The notes: generated by a model not told the origin, from the sequence alone. DNA of 64,000 nt from Spirochaetae bacterium HGW-Spirochaetae-3 (GCA_002839315.1 PGXV01000009.1:176774-240773); one strand, 5' to 3'; positions 34,901-43,672 are shown, numbered from the stretch's first letter. A program made the numbers and translations.

Positions 34901-35238
34901 TAATAGTTTAGACTGCAACGCTTACGTTTCTGTGTCCTTGATAGTGCTTCGGTAGTTCGAGCCGGAAGTTGTTCCCGAAAGTAAAGTCAGGAAGAAGGAA
35001 TAAGTGAACAACTCATCTGAATACTTAATGGCACCCAATGGAGCATCCTTACCTACGAGACTCTCGATAATTTCAGGTATTCCTACTACTATCTAATTAT
35101 CATTCATTGGGAAGCCGTAGTCGTCATTGACATACCAGTAGCTATCATCTTTTTGGGCATGGACTATGTTTTTGGGCATTTCCAACTTCAGTGAGTGTTA
35201 GTATGCCACAGTTGTCATGATGATTACTTTTTGACAGT
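34901..35238. other. Intergenic stretch with coding remnants
   Basis: No intact gene. A short minus-strand frame (35179-35093) ends with ...DDSYWYVNDDYGFPMNDN and looks like the tail of a lost small gene. With the zinc-ribbon pseudogene beside it, this suggests a decaying segment. Confidence 0.4.
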
Positions 35239-35458
35239 TTATGAAATGAGCATAAATATCCATTGATTCCAAAGGACGAATTTTGTCCATTGTTTTTTTA
35301 GGTAAGTTAATTCTTTAAGTGGTCTTGCCCAGATGACATAGCCGCAACCCTCGTTAGGGCAGAGGAAATAGACATCTTTGGTTGTCTGACTTGATTAGAT
35401 TATACCGACGGCACTTGGGACACTCGAATGCTTGTTCGAGGCGGAGAGATTTGGTCAT
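35239..35458 (-). pseudogene. Small zinc-ribbon protein, frameshifted
   Basis: ATG 35458 has a good site (AAGGAG). Frame 1 gives MTKSLRLEQAFECPKCRRYN then LIKSDNQ and soon stops. One frame over, the sequence continues as DVYFLCPNEGCGYVIWARPL and ends at 35239. Joined, the pair CPKC ... CPNEGC makes a four-cysteine zinc ribbon of about 70 residues. The break is at CAAAGATG (one extra or two missing bases). Confidence 0.55.
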
Positions 35459-35669
35459 GTGGTACTCCTTAACCTCTATACGTTGATATAAGCCATCGTG
35501 CTTGAGGATTTTGACAGAATTTTGAATGTGGAATAGACTAATTATGATAACTGACGTTTCAGTGACACTGAGATGAGGCAAGGTTAATCATAGGCGAATG
35601 TTCATGACAAAATAATGAGTATGGAGGTATGATCAATTCTATTGAATCAGAAGTTTACTTGGAGTAGAT

Positions 35670-36533
35670 ATGAAGCCAAATGATATACTATACACGACTG
35701 CTTTAGATCAGAATGGAAAGATAATTCATGTAAACAATGCGGAAAAAGGTAGTAAGTATTATTGCCCGTTATGTAAAAATGAGTTTATATTACGAAAAAG
35801 TGGAAAATCTGGCAAAGGCTCAAGAAGACCTCATTTTGCACATAATGAATTAACACCAAATTGTACACCTGAAGGAGTATTGCATTACTCGTTTAAGAAG
35901 ATGCTGATTAGCTTGTTAGAAAAGTATAAGAATGAAAATATTAGTCTGATTATGAGTTGGAAATGCAGTTCGTGCGAACATACAAACTCAGTTATTTTAT
36001 TACAACGAGTCGCTTCTATAAAAGAAGAGTTCAATTTAGGCGTGTGCCGTCCAGATATTGCACTGCTGGATGAAACTGGGAAAGTCATAGCCGTTATTGA
36101 AATTGTTGTAAGTCATTCCCCCGAAGAGTACGCATTGGATTATTATAAGGAGAATAAAATAGTTTTAATTCAGATAAACTTGGAAACAGAAGACGAATTG
36201 CTCATGGTTGAAGAGAAAATGTGTAAGCCGAGTATTGTAGAATTCTGTATTAATCCAAATTGTAATGCTTATGTTTTATACGAGGTAAGAAGGAAAATAA
36301 TCTATGAAACAGCAGTATGCAGTAATCGTCTGCATATAATGAAGAAGTGCTTTATAGGTGTTGAGAGTGTTTTTGGAAGGCAAAAATCAATGGAGTTTAT
36401 AGATGATGAAATTGAAGAAGCTAAATCTAATGGGGTAAATATGATAGTAAATAAAAATGCGACAATACCAAAATTCATATGTATTCAGTGCCAGAGATAT
36501 AGAGGTCAGTTTAATCATAGTAGAAGGTTCTAA
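35670..36533 (+). CDS. CoiA-like nuclease/zinc-finger protein
   Basis: A 287-residue protein resembling competence protein CoiA. The N terminus has KYYCPLCKNEFILRKSGK and RRPHFAH (CxxC plus the PHFAH signature). The middle has the PD-(D/E)XK-like core CRPDIALLDETGKVIAVIEIVV followed by YYKENKIVLIQI. The C terminus has two more CxxC knuckles (CINPNC, CIQCQ). A DNA-processing role is likely. It is monocistronic. Confidence 0.65.
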   Translation: MKPNDILYTTALDQNGKIIHVNNAEKGSKYYCPLCKNEFILRKSGKSGKGSRRPHFAHNELTPNCTPEGVLHYSFKKMLISLLEKYKNENISLIMSWKCSSCEHTNSVILLQRVASIKEEFNLGVCRPDIALLDETGKVIAVIEIVVSHSPEEYALDYYKENKIVLIQINLETEDELLMVEEKMCKPSIVEFCINPNCNAYVLYEVRRKIIYETAVCSNRLHIMKKCFIGVESVFGRQKSMEFIDDEIEEAKSNGVNMIVNKNATIPKFICIQCQRYRGQFNHSRRF

Positions 36534-36620
36534 GATTGCTTAAAGCATCTATTTCATATTTAGGCGGTCATAAAATTGAGCGTTTGCTCTGCTCATCATT
36601 CAGTTTTCTAAATCTACCAA

Positions 36621-37001
36621 CTACTCCTTATATAGCACTATCGTACCTGCCGTGCTCCCGTTGTTGGTTATCGAGTAGTTGAGGCTCCCTGAATCTATGC
36701 TTTCAAACAAGTATCTTGCCGAAACGCCGCTATCTTCCACCGTGATCAGGTAGGTAGTGGCTGTGGAACTGTCGCCCATGCTGGAATCGGCGAAGACAGT
36801 ATTGAAGTCTATGGCATACCCGTTCAAGGTCGAGATGACGTTGGAGGAACGGAACTCGTAGACGTTCATGTCGAAACCGTCATTCCAAGTGCCTTGTATC
36901 CAGTCCGGGGGTGACAGCGTGAAGGGGTCATCGACTAGATTACAGCCAGCCAGAAGGAAAATAGCGAACAAAGCTAGAAGGATGCGGGTTGTAATTTTCA
37001 T
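36621..37001 (-). CDS. Small lipoprotein
   Basis: A 126-residue lipoprotein: MKITTRILLALFAIFLLAGC is a clear lipobox signal. The mature part (PPDWIQGTWNDGFDMNVYEF ... IVLYKE) is a beta-rich lipocalin-like domain of the kind found in many small bacterial lipoproteins. ATG 37001 is chosen with AAAGGAC upstream; the longer frame to 37070 has no site. Confidence 0.65.
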   Translation of the reverse strand: MKITTRILLALFAIFLLAGCNLVDDPFTLSPPDWIQGTWNDGFDMNVYEFRSSNVISTLNGYAIDFNTVFADSSMGDSSTATTYLITVEDSGVSARYLFESIDSGSLNYSITNNGSTAGTIVLYKE

Positions 37002-37113
37002 ATACTGTCCTTTTTCAATAAAAATATATAGAGAAGAAATAATCATAACACTGCTTTTGGAAACGGGCAAGGTAAAATTGATTGCATATCCGCACTCTGT
37101 TCAATAGTAAAAG

Positions 37114-37144
37114 ACCTCCTCACTCTCAGAAGTGACGAGGTTTT
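37114..37144. terminator. Hairpin with T tract
   Basis: ACCTC-C-TCACT / AGTGA-C-GAGGT, 10 pairs with one C-C mismatch, a 6-base loop and four T residues. No gene ends nearby on the plus strand. The ~385-bp gap 37002-37387 holds nothing else that I can support. Confidence 0.4.
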
Positions 37145-37387
37145 GTCGGTAGATAGGGCAGAGAAGGGCTGGAAGTTGGAGAAGCTGGTACATTTTGTGC
37201 ATCCTTGAACTTATTCTACGCAGGGGGAGCATGGACGCTTGATGTTTTTGACAGATTTCGTAAAGGGGTATACGCTATTCAAGGCTTTAAAAAAATTTGT
37301 AGGCATAGCCACAACGAAGGAGCATTCGGATAATTATTAAAGTGGCTATGATACCTGTTAGATTGATAAAATAGGAGGGTGAAGAAG

Positions 37388-38197
37388 ATGAAAAGATATT
37401 ACGAGACAATTGCTCTTGGCATTGGGAGTAATGACTGCAATATTGAATCATACATCAAAACAGTTATGAAGTCATTAAATATTAAAGAGATTGCAGATGC
37501 TAAACTCACATTTAGAACTAGTTTTAGTATTTGGTCTGCTGGTGAGATTATTAAATTTATAATTGATGGAGATCAGATAACAATTTCTAGTAGCTGTATT
37601 CAAAATACTCAAGTAGCAGATTGGGGTAAGAATAAAAAAAATGTTGGACTAATCAGAAAGAAGTTATTAGAAAATCTACCCGAGCTTGTTTCAATGAAAA
37701 GATTACATGAAGGTGAAAATCTAGCTACATCAAGGGATGATGATCGATCTGAAATAATTAGTGTGAGTAAAAAGAAATGTGTTACTAATGTAGAAGGTGA
37801 ATCAGAGTGCTATTGTATTAGAGAACAAGAACAAGAACAAGAAGAGGAGGAGGAAAAGGAGGAGGAGGAAGAGGAGGAAGAGGAGGAAGAGGAGGAAGAG
37901 GAGGAAGAGGAGGAAGAGGAGGAAGAGGAAGAGGAAGACCATTTTGAAGAGAGGAGAAAAAAAGGATATTATACATCCTATGGTGGTCAACACATTTATG
38001 GGGGGGTGCTCCGTAAGAATATGACAAGTGGATCGATTACATTTAGATATGATATTGATCCTCCAAAATATAAGTATTCTAGGGGAATTGAAAAGGTCTA
38101 TATATCCAATGGCCATGTACAAGTATTTTATAGGAATGAAAAAGATATTAAGAATATTAAGATATTTGCAAAAACGGTAGATTATTATAAAAAATAA
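37388..38197 (+). CDS. Hypothetical protein with poly-glutamate tract
   Basis: A 269-residue protein. The N-terminal domain (about residues 1-110; KRYYETIALGIGSNDCNIES, VMKSLNIKEIADAKLTF) and the C-terminal domain (GSITFRYDIDPPKYKYSR...) flank a central Gln/Glu tract of ~40 residues encoded by a 9-bp minisatellite. ATG 37388 follows AGGAGGG. Domains are not recognised. Tract length may vary between strains without changing the frame. Confidence 0.55.
   Translation: MKRYYETIALGIGSNDCNIESYIKTVMKSLNIKEIADAKLTFRTSFSIWSAGEIIKFIIDGDQITISSSCIQNTQVADWGKNKKNVGLIRKKLLENLPELVSMKRLHEGENLATSRDDDRSEIISVSKKKCVTNVEGESECYCIREQEQEQEEEEEKEEEEEEEEEEEEEEEEEEEEEEEEEEDHFEERRKKGYYTSYGGQHIYGGVLRKNMTSGSITFRYDIDPPKYKYSRGIEKVYISNGHVQVFYRNEKDIKNIKIFAKTVDYYKK
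37862..37924 (+). repeat. 9-bp minisatellite (GAGGAGGAA)7
   Basis: Seven perfect tandem copies, followed by shorter GAGGAA units. It encodes Glu repeats. Because the unit is 9 bp, copy-number change keeps the frame. Confidence 0.85.
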
Positions 38198-38205
38198 CAA
38201 CGTAC

Positions 38206-38293
38206 TTTTAGGTGCGAAGTGCAAAGGTAATGTTGTATCATAATATACTTCATCCGGTGTTTTGAAGCCGAGACGCTTGCGTGGTCGAGGGCT
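38206..38293 (-). mobile_element. IS30-family transposase C-terminal remnant
   Basis: The minus strand encodes PRPRKRLGFKTPDEVYYD followed by LPLHF, the conserved C-terminal end of IS30 transposases ('RPRKxLGxKTPxEV'). The rest of the transposase and the inverted repeats are not found, so this is a decayed scar. Confidence 0.65.
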
Positions 38294-38445
38294 TTTAGTG
38301 AAGATAGGTAGTAATATCTTTAAAATCAAAACGTATTTATGGATTGACTTGCGATTTTTATAAATAGTTTTTATATTCAGAGTACGCCGATTTACCTGAA
38401 CTTGCTGGGGCGTTTTACAAATACCAGCTAAACAAGGAGAACCCC

Positions 38446-39024
38446 ATGTTTACACCACCTCCATTCAGCTACTCAACGACGTATCATGGTATTAAAATCA
38501 TTGGAACAGTTCTTTGGTGCAATGTGAGTGATGCAGAAATTGAGATCACAAGTCCCTATTCTGGTATTAGGGCAGGATTGCACACAGCTCTATGGGTAAA
38601 TTCCCCTAAAATTAGGAATCTGGATGGAAATGGGAAAATATCAGAAAGAGGTTATAGGACGATTGAATCTTGCTTGATAATAGCCTATGAGGAAGCAGAT
38701 TTTTTATTCCAAAACAAGGAAGTGTTGCATGAACGGATTGTTGGATTTGAAAGTGAATTGAAAGAATTTAAAGAAAAACTGAAAGATTTGAATGATAACT
38801 TTCCAAATGAGAAAAAGGTAAAAAAGCAGTTGCCTCAAATGGAATATAGGAAATACCTGAAAGACTATCAAGAAGAAATTGGAGCAATGGGAAAAAGAAT
38901 CAATAAAATATATGACAGCCTTTATTCTGGATTTCCAGAATATCGCACTCGCTATGAAGATGAAAATCAGGATATTGAGTTTATTAAAAAATATTTTGCA
39001 CGTGAAAATTATCGATCAAATTGA
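38446..39024 (+). CDS. Hypothetical protein with coiled coil
   Basis: A 192-residue protein starting at ATG 38446 with AAGGAG. The N-terminal half is a compact domain (TYHGIKIIGTVLWCNVSDAE, GLHTALWVNSPKIRNLDGNG). The second half is a charged coiled coil (FESELKEFKEKLKDLNDNF). No family is recognised. Confidence 0.55.
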   Translation: MFTPPPFSYSTTYHGIKIIGTVLWCNVSDAEIEITSPYSGIRAGLHTALWVNSPKIRNLDGNGKISERGYRTIESCLIIAYEEADFLFQNKEVLHERIVGFESELKEFKEKLKDLNDNFPNEKKVKKQLPQMEYRKYLKDYQEEIGAMGKRINKIYDSLYSGFPEYRTRYEDENQDIEFIKKYFARENYRSN

Positions 39025-39053
39025 GAGGTTATAGAATTTGTTTTTTCTAAACC

Positions 39054-39908
39054 CTACGGTTTAATAAAAGCTTCTATCTTCTCAATCGTCTTTGGAGCCG
39101 ATCCTTCGTAATGGTTATTAGTATTGATGAAGCCTTTTTTGCCATTCTCAGCCAATATCTTTATTGATGGAATGATGTGAACAAGCTCTTCATCTTTCGG
39201 ACGCACTATCTTGCTCCAATCCTCCCCAGTTTTCTCCTCCATTCCCTCTCGATCTTCACCATGGAGTCGGACACAGAATGTATTACCAATCAGGTTTCCA
39301 TAGGTATTTAATGTTTTAGCCACATCGTCCATCCAATAGCCTTGTAGGAAGACAGGAGCAACCTTCTTCTCCTTGAGAAGCCCAAACCATTCTGCATCAA
39401 CCCATCGAGGGTTTCGAATCTCGAAAGCATAGGGAAAATCAGCAGGAAGGCTATCCATAAAAGATGCCAGACCTTCAAGGAATTTAGCTTTGGACTCCAT
39501 CTTGTCTTTGTTGAGGTATTCGAACTGGAAAATAAAAAGACCTACCTTTGGTATTAAGGGGGCGAGGGATTCAATGAACCTAAGAAAGAACTCGACATCA
39601 AGGAACCGAGAATTCTCTACCAGCGGTTCTCCTTTACGAGCATACTGGTGAGTAAGTGTTAGAGAATTGGGACATTTGACCGTAAAAAGAAAATCGGCAG
39701 GTGTGGCAGAGTCATATTCGGCTACAGTCTCACGGCGGGGAAGGGCGGCTCCCGATTTTCCTAGCGACCAGAACCATTGATCCACTTCGACCGTGTTGTA
39801 CTTTCGAGCATACTCTTCCAGATAGTTCGCTGGCTCACGAGATGAATACACGAGTCCTTCCCATGAAGGATACTTCCACGAACATGTACCAATGCGAATA
39901 TCTGTCAT
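39054..39908 (-). CDS. DUF72 (YecE) family protein
   Basis: A 284-residue TIM-barrel-like protein of the DUF72 family. The diagnostic N terminus is MTDIRIGTCSWKYPSWEGLV, followed by YNTVEVDQWFW and FLFTVKCP, PKVGLFIFQFEYL and YAFEIRNPRWV. ATG 39908 is chosen by family alignment; the longer frame starts at 39995. The biochemical role of the family is not settled. Confidence 0.88.
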   Translation of the reverse strand: MTDIRIGTCSWKYPSWEGLVYSSREPANYLEEYARKYNTVEVDQWFWSLGKSGAALPRRETVAEYDSATPADFLFTVKCPNSLTLTHQYARKGEPLVENSRFLDVEFFLRFIESLAPLIPKVGLFIFQFEYLNKDKMESKAKFLEGLASFMDSLPADFPYAFEIRNPRWVDAEWFGLLKEKKVAPVFLQGYWMDDVAKTLNTYGNLIGNTFCVRLHGEDREGMEEKTGEDWSKIVRPKDEELVHIIPSIKILAENGKKGFINTNNHYEGSAPKTIEKIEAFIKP

Positions 39909-39927
39909 GCTGATAATATAGTCTTTT

Positions 39928-39956
39928 TTGATTTCTAATACAAAATCTGGTAAGAT
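39928..39956 (+). promoter_or_regulatory. Extended -10 promoter, possibly giving a leaderless mRNA
   Basis: TTGATT (39928-39933), a 17-bp spacer and TAAGAT (39951-39956), with TG before the -10. The ATG at 39963 lies 7 bases after the -10, where transcription would start. Confidence 0.5.
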
Positions 39957-39962
39957 AGCCGT

Positions 39963-40277
39963 ATGTCCGAAGGATTCGACCGAGCATTGATCCATAGACT
40001 TTTCTCGAAGCGGCTCAATGTCGATGTGCCTGAAGTGCAGACCGTCCTCAAAAGCTTACTTGAATCCCCAGTGATTGAGTGTAAATCTTCGAGCGACATC
40101 TACTACTGCTTCATTGAACCAAAAAGTTCCCGTTGGCACTTTAGAACGACTCTTGATGTCTGGTACAACAATACTCTCTATATTCTTGATGTCATGCAAG
40201 ATTGGACTGTGGGGGCGGTTGAAATTCAACGGGATTTTCCGCCTATGGATTCGATGCAGATGGTAGTGGTGGATTAG
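39963..40277 (+). CDS. Hypothetical protein
   Basis: A 104-residue protein starting at ATG 39963, with no ribosome site but with a promoter ending 6 bases upstream, which suggests leaderless translation. The sequence LIHRLFSKRLNVDVPEVQTV then YYCFIEPKSSRWHFRTTLDV suggests a helical start and a beta sheet. Its end overlaps the convergent gene at 40243-40416 by 35 bp. Confidence 0.5.
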   Translation: MSEGFDRALIHRLFSKRLNVDVPEVQTVLKSLLESPVIECKSSSDIYYCFIEPKSSRWHFRTTLDVWYNNTLYILDVMQDWTVGAVEIQRDFPPMDSMQMVVVD

Positions 40278-40416
40278 CCTCTTCCGTCACAGTGACTGTG
40301 ATATTGGGATTTGGCTCAAGGATGATGATTGTATGCTTACCACTCTCTTCTTTAAGTACCACCCTGCCGTTTCGAACAGAGACTACAGTTGCCCCTGTGA
40401 ATCGACCATTAGCCAT
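40243..40416 (-). CDS. Small hypothetical protein
   Basis: A 57-residue beta-rich protein (MANGRFTGATVVSVRNGRVV ... TIIILEPNPN). The ATG at 40416 overlaps the upstream stop and has AAAGGA. Last gene of a minus-strand run from 42250. Confidence 0.5.
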   Translation of the reverse strand: MANGRFTGATVVSVRNGRVVLKEESGKHTIIILEPNPNITVTVTEEANPPLPSASNP

Positions 40417-40936
40417 ATGGCACATCCTTTCGACAAGTTATCTCAATTTTAAGAGGTTCTGGCTGAACATAGTCGAGAAGTCCATACCCAAATGGTGAAC
40501 TGGGACTTGGATCGAGAGTCAGGCATTCCATTGCTGTAGCCACGCCGCCAGCATCGGAAAAATGAAAAACAGTTCCACGACGGCGATAGGAACGTTCATC
40601 TGCCTTCAACATTCGTTCAAGATTATGAATCTGAGACTTGAAGAGTCTGTGCATGTAAGCATTTCGCTTCCGAAGATATGCCTTTGTCGGAGTGATAGCA
40701 GGACGCTGAATGAACACTGCCCTTGACCCATCAAGTATCGGTTCTACCAGATGACAAGAAAAAACAAAATGCTTCAGATGGGTGAAAGCATCTTGTGCTT
40801 CCTGCTCAGAATTAAAATGCAGGATAAATGGAGAATCAATAGGGCGTATAAAAGCAAATGGCATGTTTATGAGTGTACCAACGAGTGATTCTACTTCCTC
40901 GGAGAAAGACTTTCCAACAAACTTAATCGGCATCAT
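40409..40936 (-). CDS. Hypothetical protein
   Basis: A 175-residue protein. The ATG at 40936 overlaps the previous stop as ATGA; an upstream GTG at 40954 is an alternative. It contains FVGKSFSEEVESLVGTLINM, an AYLRKRNAYMHRLFKSQIHN basic helix and FHFSDAGGVATAMECLTLDP. No family is recognised. Part of the minus-strand run. Confidence 0.55.
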   Translation of the reverse strand: MMPIKFVGKSFSEEVESLVGTLINMPFAFIRPIDSPFILHFNSEQEAQDAFTHLKHFVFSCHLVEPILDGSRAVFIQRPAITPTKAYLRKRNAYMHRLFKSQIHNLERMLKADERSYRRRGTVFHFSDAGGVATAMECLTLDPSPSSPFGYGLLDYVQPEPLKIEITCRKDVPYG

Positions 40937-41331
40937 CTTCTCTGTCTCCGACACCAGTCATAAAAGCAGTTAATCATCGAGGGTAAAGTCTTGTCGCCGT
41001 TAATCACATACGGATTATCAAAGAGTATGTTTTCTCCTAGACCATAGACCACAAATGGAGCAGTTTCTTTAACTGAATCAAGAAGTTCAATAATCTTGTC
41101 TTCAACAGCAAAGTATGAATCAGAATCTATTACGCGAAAGAAACATTCAATATTCACCAGCATGGGAAGTAGCAGTTCAGGGTCTCTGTAAATGTCAAAC
41201 ACATGAGCTGATTGGGAGTAGTAGGTAATCATATTTGCTCTGATCGCAGGGTCTGCTATGGCTACTACCACAGTGTCATTTGGATTGTATGTGAGGTTTC
41301 TGTCATAAGGGTCAACCAGATTTAGTTCCAT
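40933..41331 (-). CDS. Paralogous small protein, copy A
   Basis: A 132-residue protein sharing a pattern with two neighbours (41376-41744 and 42748-43167): a strand 'TVVVAIADPAIR', then VFDIYRDPELLLP, CFFRVIDSDSYFAVED and a strand FVVYG. The three diverge strongly, but key positions align over ~80 residues. The function is unknown; the fold is likely alpha/beta. Confidence 0.55.
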   Translation of the reverse strand: MELNLVDPYDRNLTYNPNDTVVVAIADPAIRANMITYYSQSAHVFDIYRDPELLLPMLVNIECFFRVIDSDSYFAVEDKIIELLDSVKETAPFVVYGLGENILFDNPYVINGDKTLPSMINCFYDWCRRQRR

Positions 41332-41375
41332 ACTACATGTTCGCTCTAATTATCATCCAACATATTATTTATCAT

Positions 41376-41744
41376 CTAATCGGCATCATGGTCGTATTGG
41401 TGTGAGACTCTGGCATGAGTTAGCCATTCATTGAAAAGAGCTGAGGCTTGTTCCGATATCATGTCGTTCGCATTGTGAATGCAGGGGTGCTTGCAAAGCG
41501 GCTTGATTGCTTCACTCACCACTATCGGCGGATGAGTGGTCTTGTCTTTTCCCTGTAGCCGCTCAATGATTTCTGCCTCATGCCGCAGGTAGGCTTTATA
41601 GTCAATGAGGTAATAAAACGAATTGATCTCAAACAAGGAATCTGAGTCATTAGCATCATGAAAATAGACATTCAGAGAACTACTTTTCCAATGGGCTACA
41701 TCTTCAGGGTTATCGAATGAAAGTGTGACAGCAGGAAGTCTCAT
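41376..41744 (-). CDS. Paralogous small protein, copy C (divergent)
   Basis: A 122-residue protein with the same layout as copies A and B: AVTLSFDNPED, LNVYFHDANDSDSLFEIN, FYYLIDYKAYLRHEAEIIER and PPIVV. It ends with a His/Asp-rich tail. The ATG overlaps the previous stop as ATGA (41741-41744). Confidence 0.5.
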   Translation of the reverse strand: MRLPAVTLSFDNPEDVAHWKSSSLNVYFHDANDSDSLFEINSFYYLIDYKAYLRHEAEIIERLQGKDKTTHPPIVVSEAIKPLCKHPCIHNANDMISEQASALFNEWLTHARVSHQYDHDAD

Positions 41745-42250
41745 ACTTGACTCAACTCCTCATCTGATAGAACCACATTTTCAGTTTGTATCCACTCACC
41801 AAGTTGCTCGTGAAAGAATACTTCTAAAGTAATCGCCATGAGCAGGTAGGTTGAAGTGCCGTGATCTGTCTGATGGAAAACTAATGAGAATACTTCCTGC
41901 CAAGTCCGTTTCAATAAAGCAACGAGGTATCGGGGGTAATGGATAGCCGTTGCAAAGGCAATCGCATCGTTCTTGCTTAGAAAATAGCAGTTGATGAAAA
42001 GGGCATCAGTAGTTGCTTCAACCAAATAGGTATTACCCTGAAGCGTCATGAAACGAGCAGAGGCATAACCAGCACGGATACGATCAATGATGGTTGGATG
42101 CTTGGTTAGAATTAAGCGTTTGTCGAAACGGTAATCTGCTCGGTGTTGGACAAGCCGTTTCCCAATGTTGACGATATGTTTGCTTGCCCACCAATCTGGG
42201 TAGTTCTCAGCGAGGGACTGGAGTAGCTTTTGCTCCAATGCGTTTAGCAT
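41741..42250 (-). CDS. Hypothetical protein, first gene of the minus-strand run
   Basis: A 169-residue protein: NALEQKLLQSLAENYPDWWA at the start, a basic middle (KRLVQHRADYRFDKRLILTK), then FMTLQGNTYLVEATTDALFI and a helical C terminus. No family is recognised. It diverges from the DUF6876-like gene; promoters lie in the 140 bp between. Confidence 0.5.
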   Translation of the reverse strand: MLNALEQKLLQSLAENYPDWWASKHIVNIGKRLVQHRADYRFDKRLILTKHPTIIDRIRAGYASARFMTLQGNTYLVEATTDALFINCYFLSKNDAIAFATAIHYPRYLVALLKRTWQEVFSLVFHQTDHGTSTYLLMAITLEVFFHEQLGEWIQTENVVLSDEELSQV

Positions 42251-42333
42251 AATGCATTATATCAAAAATCGGATTATAAATCAAAAAATTTAAAAACTGT
42301 AAAATGTGGTCTTTAAAATGGTTATGAAAAAAA

Positions 42334-42362
42334 GCGATTTATTTTTTGATCTATGATAAAAT
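42334..42362 (+). promoter_or_regulatory. Extended -10 promoter of the DUF6876-like gene
   Basis: GCGATT (42334-42339), a 17-bp spacer beginning TATTTTTT, and TAAAAT (42357-42362), with TG one base before the -10. It shares the GATTTATTT...TGN pattern with other island promoters. Confidence 0.5.
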
Positions 42363-42387
42363 GAGTAGCTCTTTTCTGGGAGGCAGA

Positions 42388-42723
42388 ATGAGCAAAGATT
42401 ACTTTGATCCGATGTTCAACGGCACGGAAACTGTTTGGAAGCATCCCTATGGGTTGTTGTATACTGATAGTGTTAGGTGCTTTGCTCAAGACCACGCCGC
42501 TTATTGGACGCTGGATGTGGTAGCGTCCTATCTTCCACGATTGAAGAAATATGAATTTCTTGTAGTCTACTTTGACGTTGACGGGAGAAAGTGCCATTTT
42601 CATGTCCGCGAGGACAGTGACCTGCCGAATGTAGTAGTTCAGGAAATCCCCTTCACCGACCTTGATGTGAGTGTCAAGTTTTATTTAATTGATGGGATGC
42701 TCATGTTCCCATCCGACTATTGA
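42388..42723 (+). CDS. DUF6876 family protein
   Basis: A 111-residue protein. LLYTDSVRCFAQDHAAYWTLDVVASY (two parts), then the strand EFLVVYFDV and the ending IPFTDLDVSVKFYLIDGMLM plus FPSDY match the DUF6876 pattern (small proteins of mobile elements; function unknown). ATG 42388 is chosen with GGGAGGCAGA upstream. Confidence 0.7.
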   Translation: MSKDYFDPMFNGTETVWKHPYGLLYTDSVRCFAQDHAAYWTLDVVASYLPRLKKYEFLVVYFDVDGRKCHFHVREDSDLPNVVVQEIPFTDLDVSVKFYLIDGMLMFPSDY

Positions 42724-42747
42724 TCTCTCCGCATTCAGGACAGGAAT

Positions 42748-43167
42748 ATGAAACCATGCAGATACATTGATCCGCTCGATTACTCCCGATTCTATGATTC
42801 ACGAAAAACAATAATCATTGGATTTTCCGAGCCTGAGACAAGGCGAAACAATAACGAATCGTTCCGAACTATGGGACTTGATGTGCTTGATATATATCGT
42901 AATCAAACATTGTTGCTACCGCAGTTCTTTAAGCTTCCCTGTTTCATTAGGCTCATAGATTATGCAACCTACCTACGATTGGAAGATGGGTTTCAGTGGT
43001 ATATAAAAACCGCAGAGTCATCAAACCTCATTCCAACAGTAGTATACCCCGGATATGAGAGAGTAAGCCTCTTAGACAATCAGGCAATCATCAACCCGGC
43101 GAACATCCATCCGACACTTCTTCAAGGCTTAATGAGTCACATTCGCAATGTCGGAAGACTTGAGTAG
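42748..43167 (+). CDS. Paralogous small protein, copy B
   Basis: A 139-residue protein sharing with copy A the segments TIIIGFSEPETR, VLDIYRNQTLLLP, CFIRLIDYATYLRLED and PTVVYP. It follows the DUF6876-like gene by 24 bp and is probably co-transcribed. Function unknown. Confidence 0.55.
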   Translation: MKPCRYIDPLDYSRFYDSRKTIIIGFSEPETRRNNNESFRTMGLDVLDIYRNQTLLLPQFFKLPCFIRLIDYATYLRLEDGFQWYIKTAESSNLIPTVVYPGYERVSLLDNQAIINPANIHPTLLQGLMSHIRNVGRLE

Positions 43168-43182
43168 CGAGGGGAGGGTAGA

Positions 43183-43509
43183 GTGATAATTAAGCTGAGA
43201 AGACTTCCCGACATAAACTCAGACCGTCAGTTACAAGCAACACCTTATTGGGCTTATGGAAGAATGGCTGTCCTATATGATGGTTCGTTTTGGTTTGGGG
43301 ACATAAATTCCAGCCATCCGACAGTCACAAAGGTCGGTTGGTACTGGGCAGTAGATAGAAAAGGTGATTTGGCTGTCTCAGCCCGTGGTGCTGGCGTGGA
43401 TGGTGAAGCCCTGTTTGGCAAGTATAAACCAGTGTTGGCAAGGTTGGTTGAGGAGCTTGTGAAACGACGGATTATTAAAAAACCAGAGTCGATTACTTTA
43501 ATCGGTTAA
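43183..43509 (+). CDS. Hypothetical protein
   Basis: A 108-residue protein starting with GTG 43183 after GGGGAGGG. It is beta-rich and aromatic (YWAYGRMAVLYDGSFWFGDI, KVGWYWAVDRKGDLAVSARG) with a helical end. Last gene of the short plus-strand operon. Confidence 0.5.
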   Translation: MIIKLRRLPDINSDRQLQATPYWAYGRMAVLYDGSFWFGDINSSHPTVTKVGWYWAVDRKGDLAVSARGAGVDGEALFGKYKPVLARLVEELVKRRIIKKPESITLIG

Positions 43510-43526
43510 ATCGCCTTGGGGTGACC

Positions 43527-43635
43527 CTGTGGCTCCTTGAGTGGTTCTTTAATCCACAAGGCTCCCAAGACTTGATGCTGAATCTTCGAAGCCAGAAGGC
43601 ATTCCCTCTGGACTTAATTCTCCCTGTCAGCACCC
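43527..43635 (-). ncRNA. Structured RNA, copy 1 of a tandem pair
   Basis: On the minus strand, TATACT (43647-43642) is followed at the same distance as in copy 2 by TCGGGTG. Shared elements follow: a CCAGA...TCTGG hairpin with a different loop, GTGGATTAAAGA, and the ending CTCAAGGAGCCACAG, whose CCAC pairs with the GTGG. Stems are kept while loops change, as expected of a real RNA. The 3' end is not defined; no T-run terminator is obvious. Confidence 0.5.
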
Positions 43636-43672
43636 GATATCAGTATACAACAAATGGAATAACAAATTAAAC

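Noticed and set aside
37797..38329. Arg/Lys-rich and Pro/Leu-rich frames over the poly-Glu tract
   Set aside because: They are other-frame and antisense readings of the GAGGAGGAA repeat. Only the IS30-like piece at 38206-38293 was kept.
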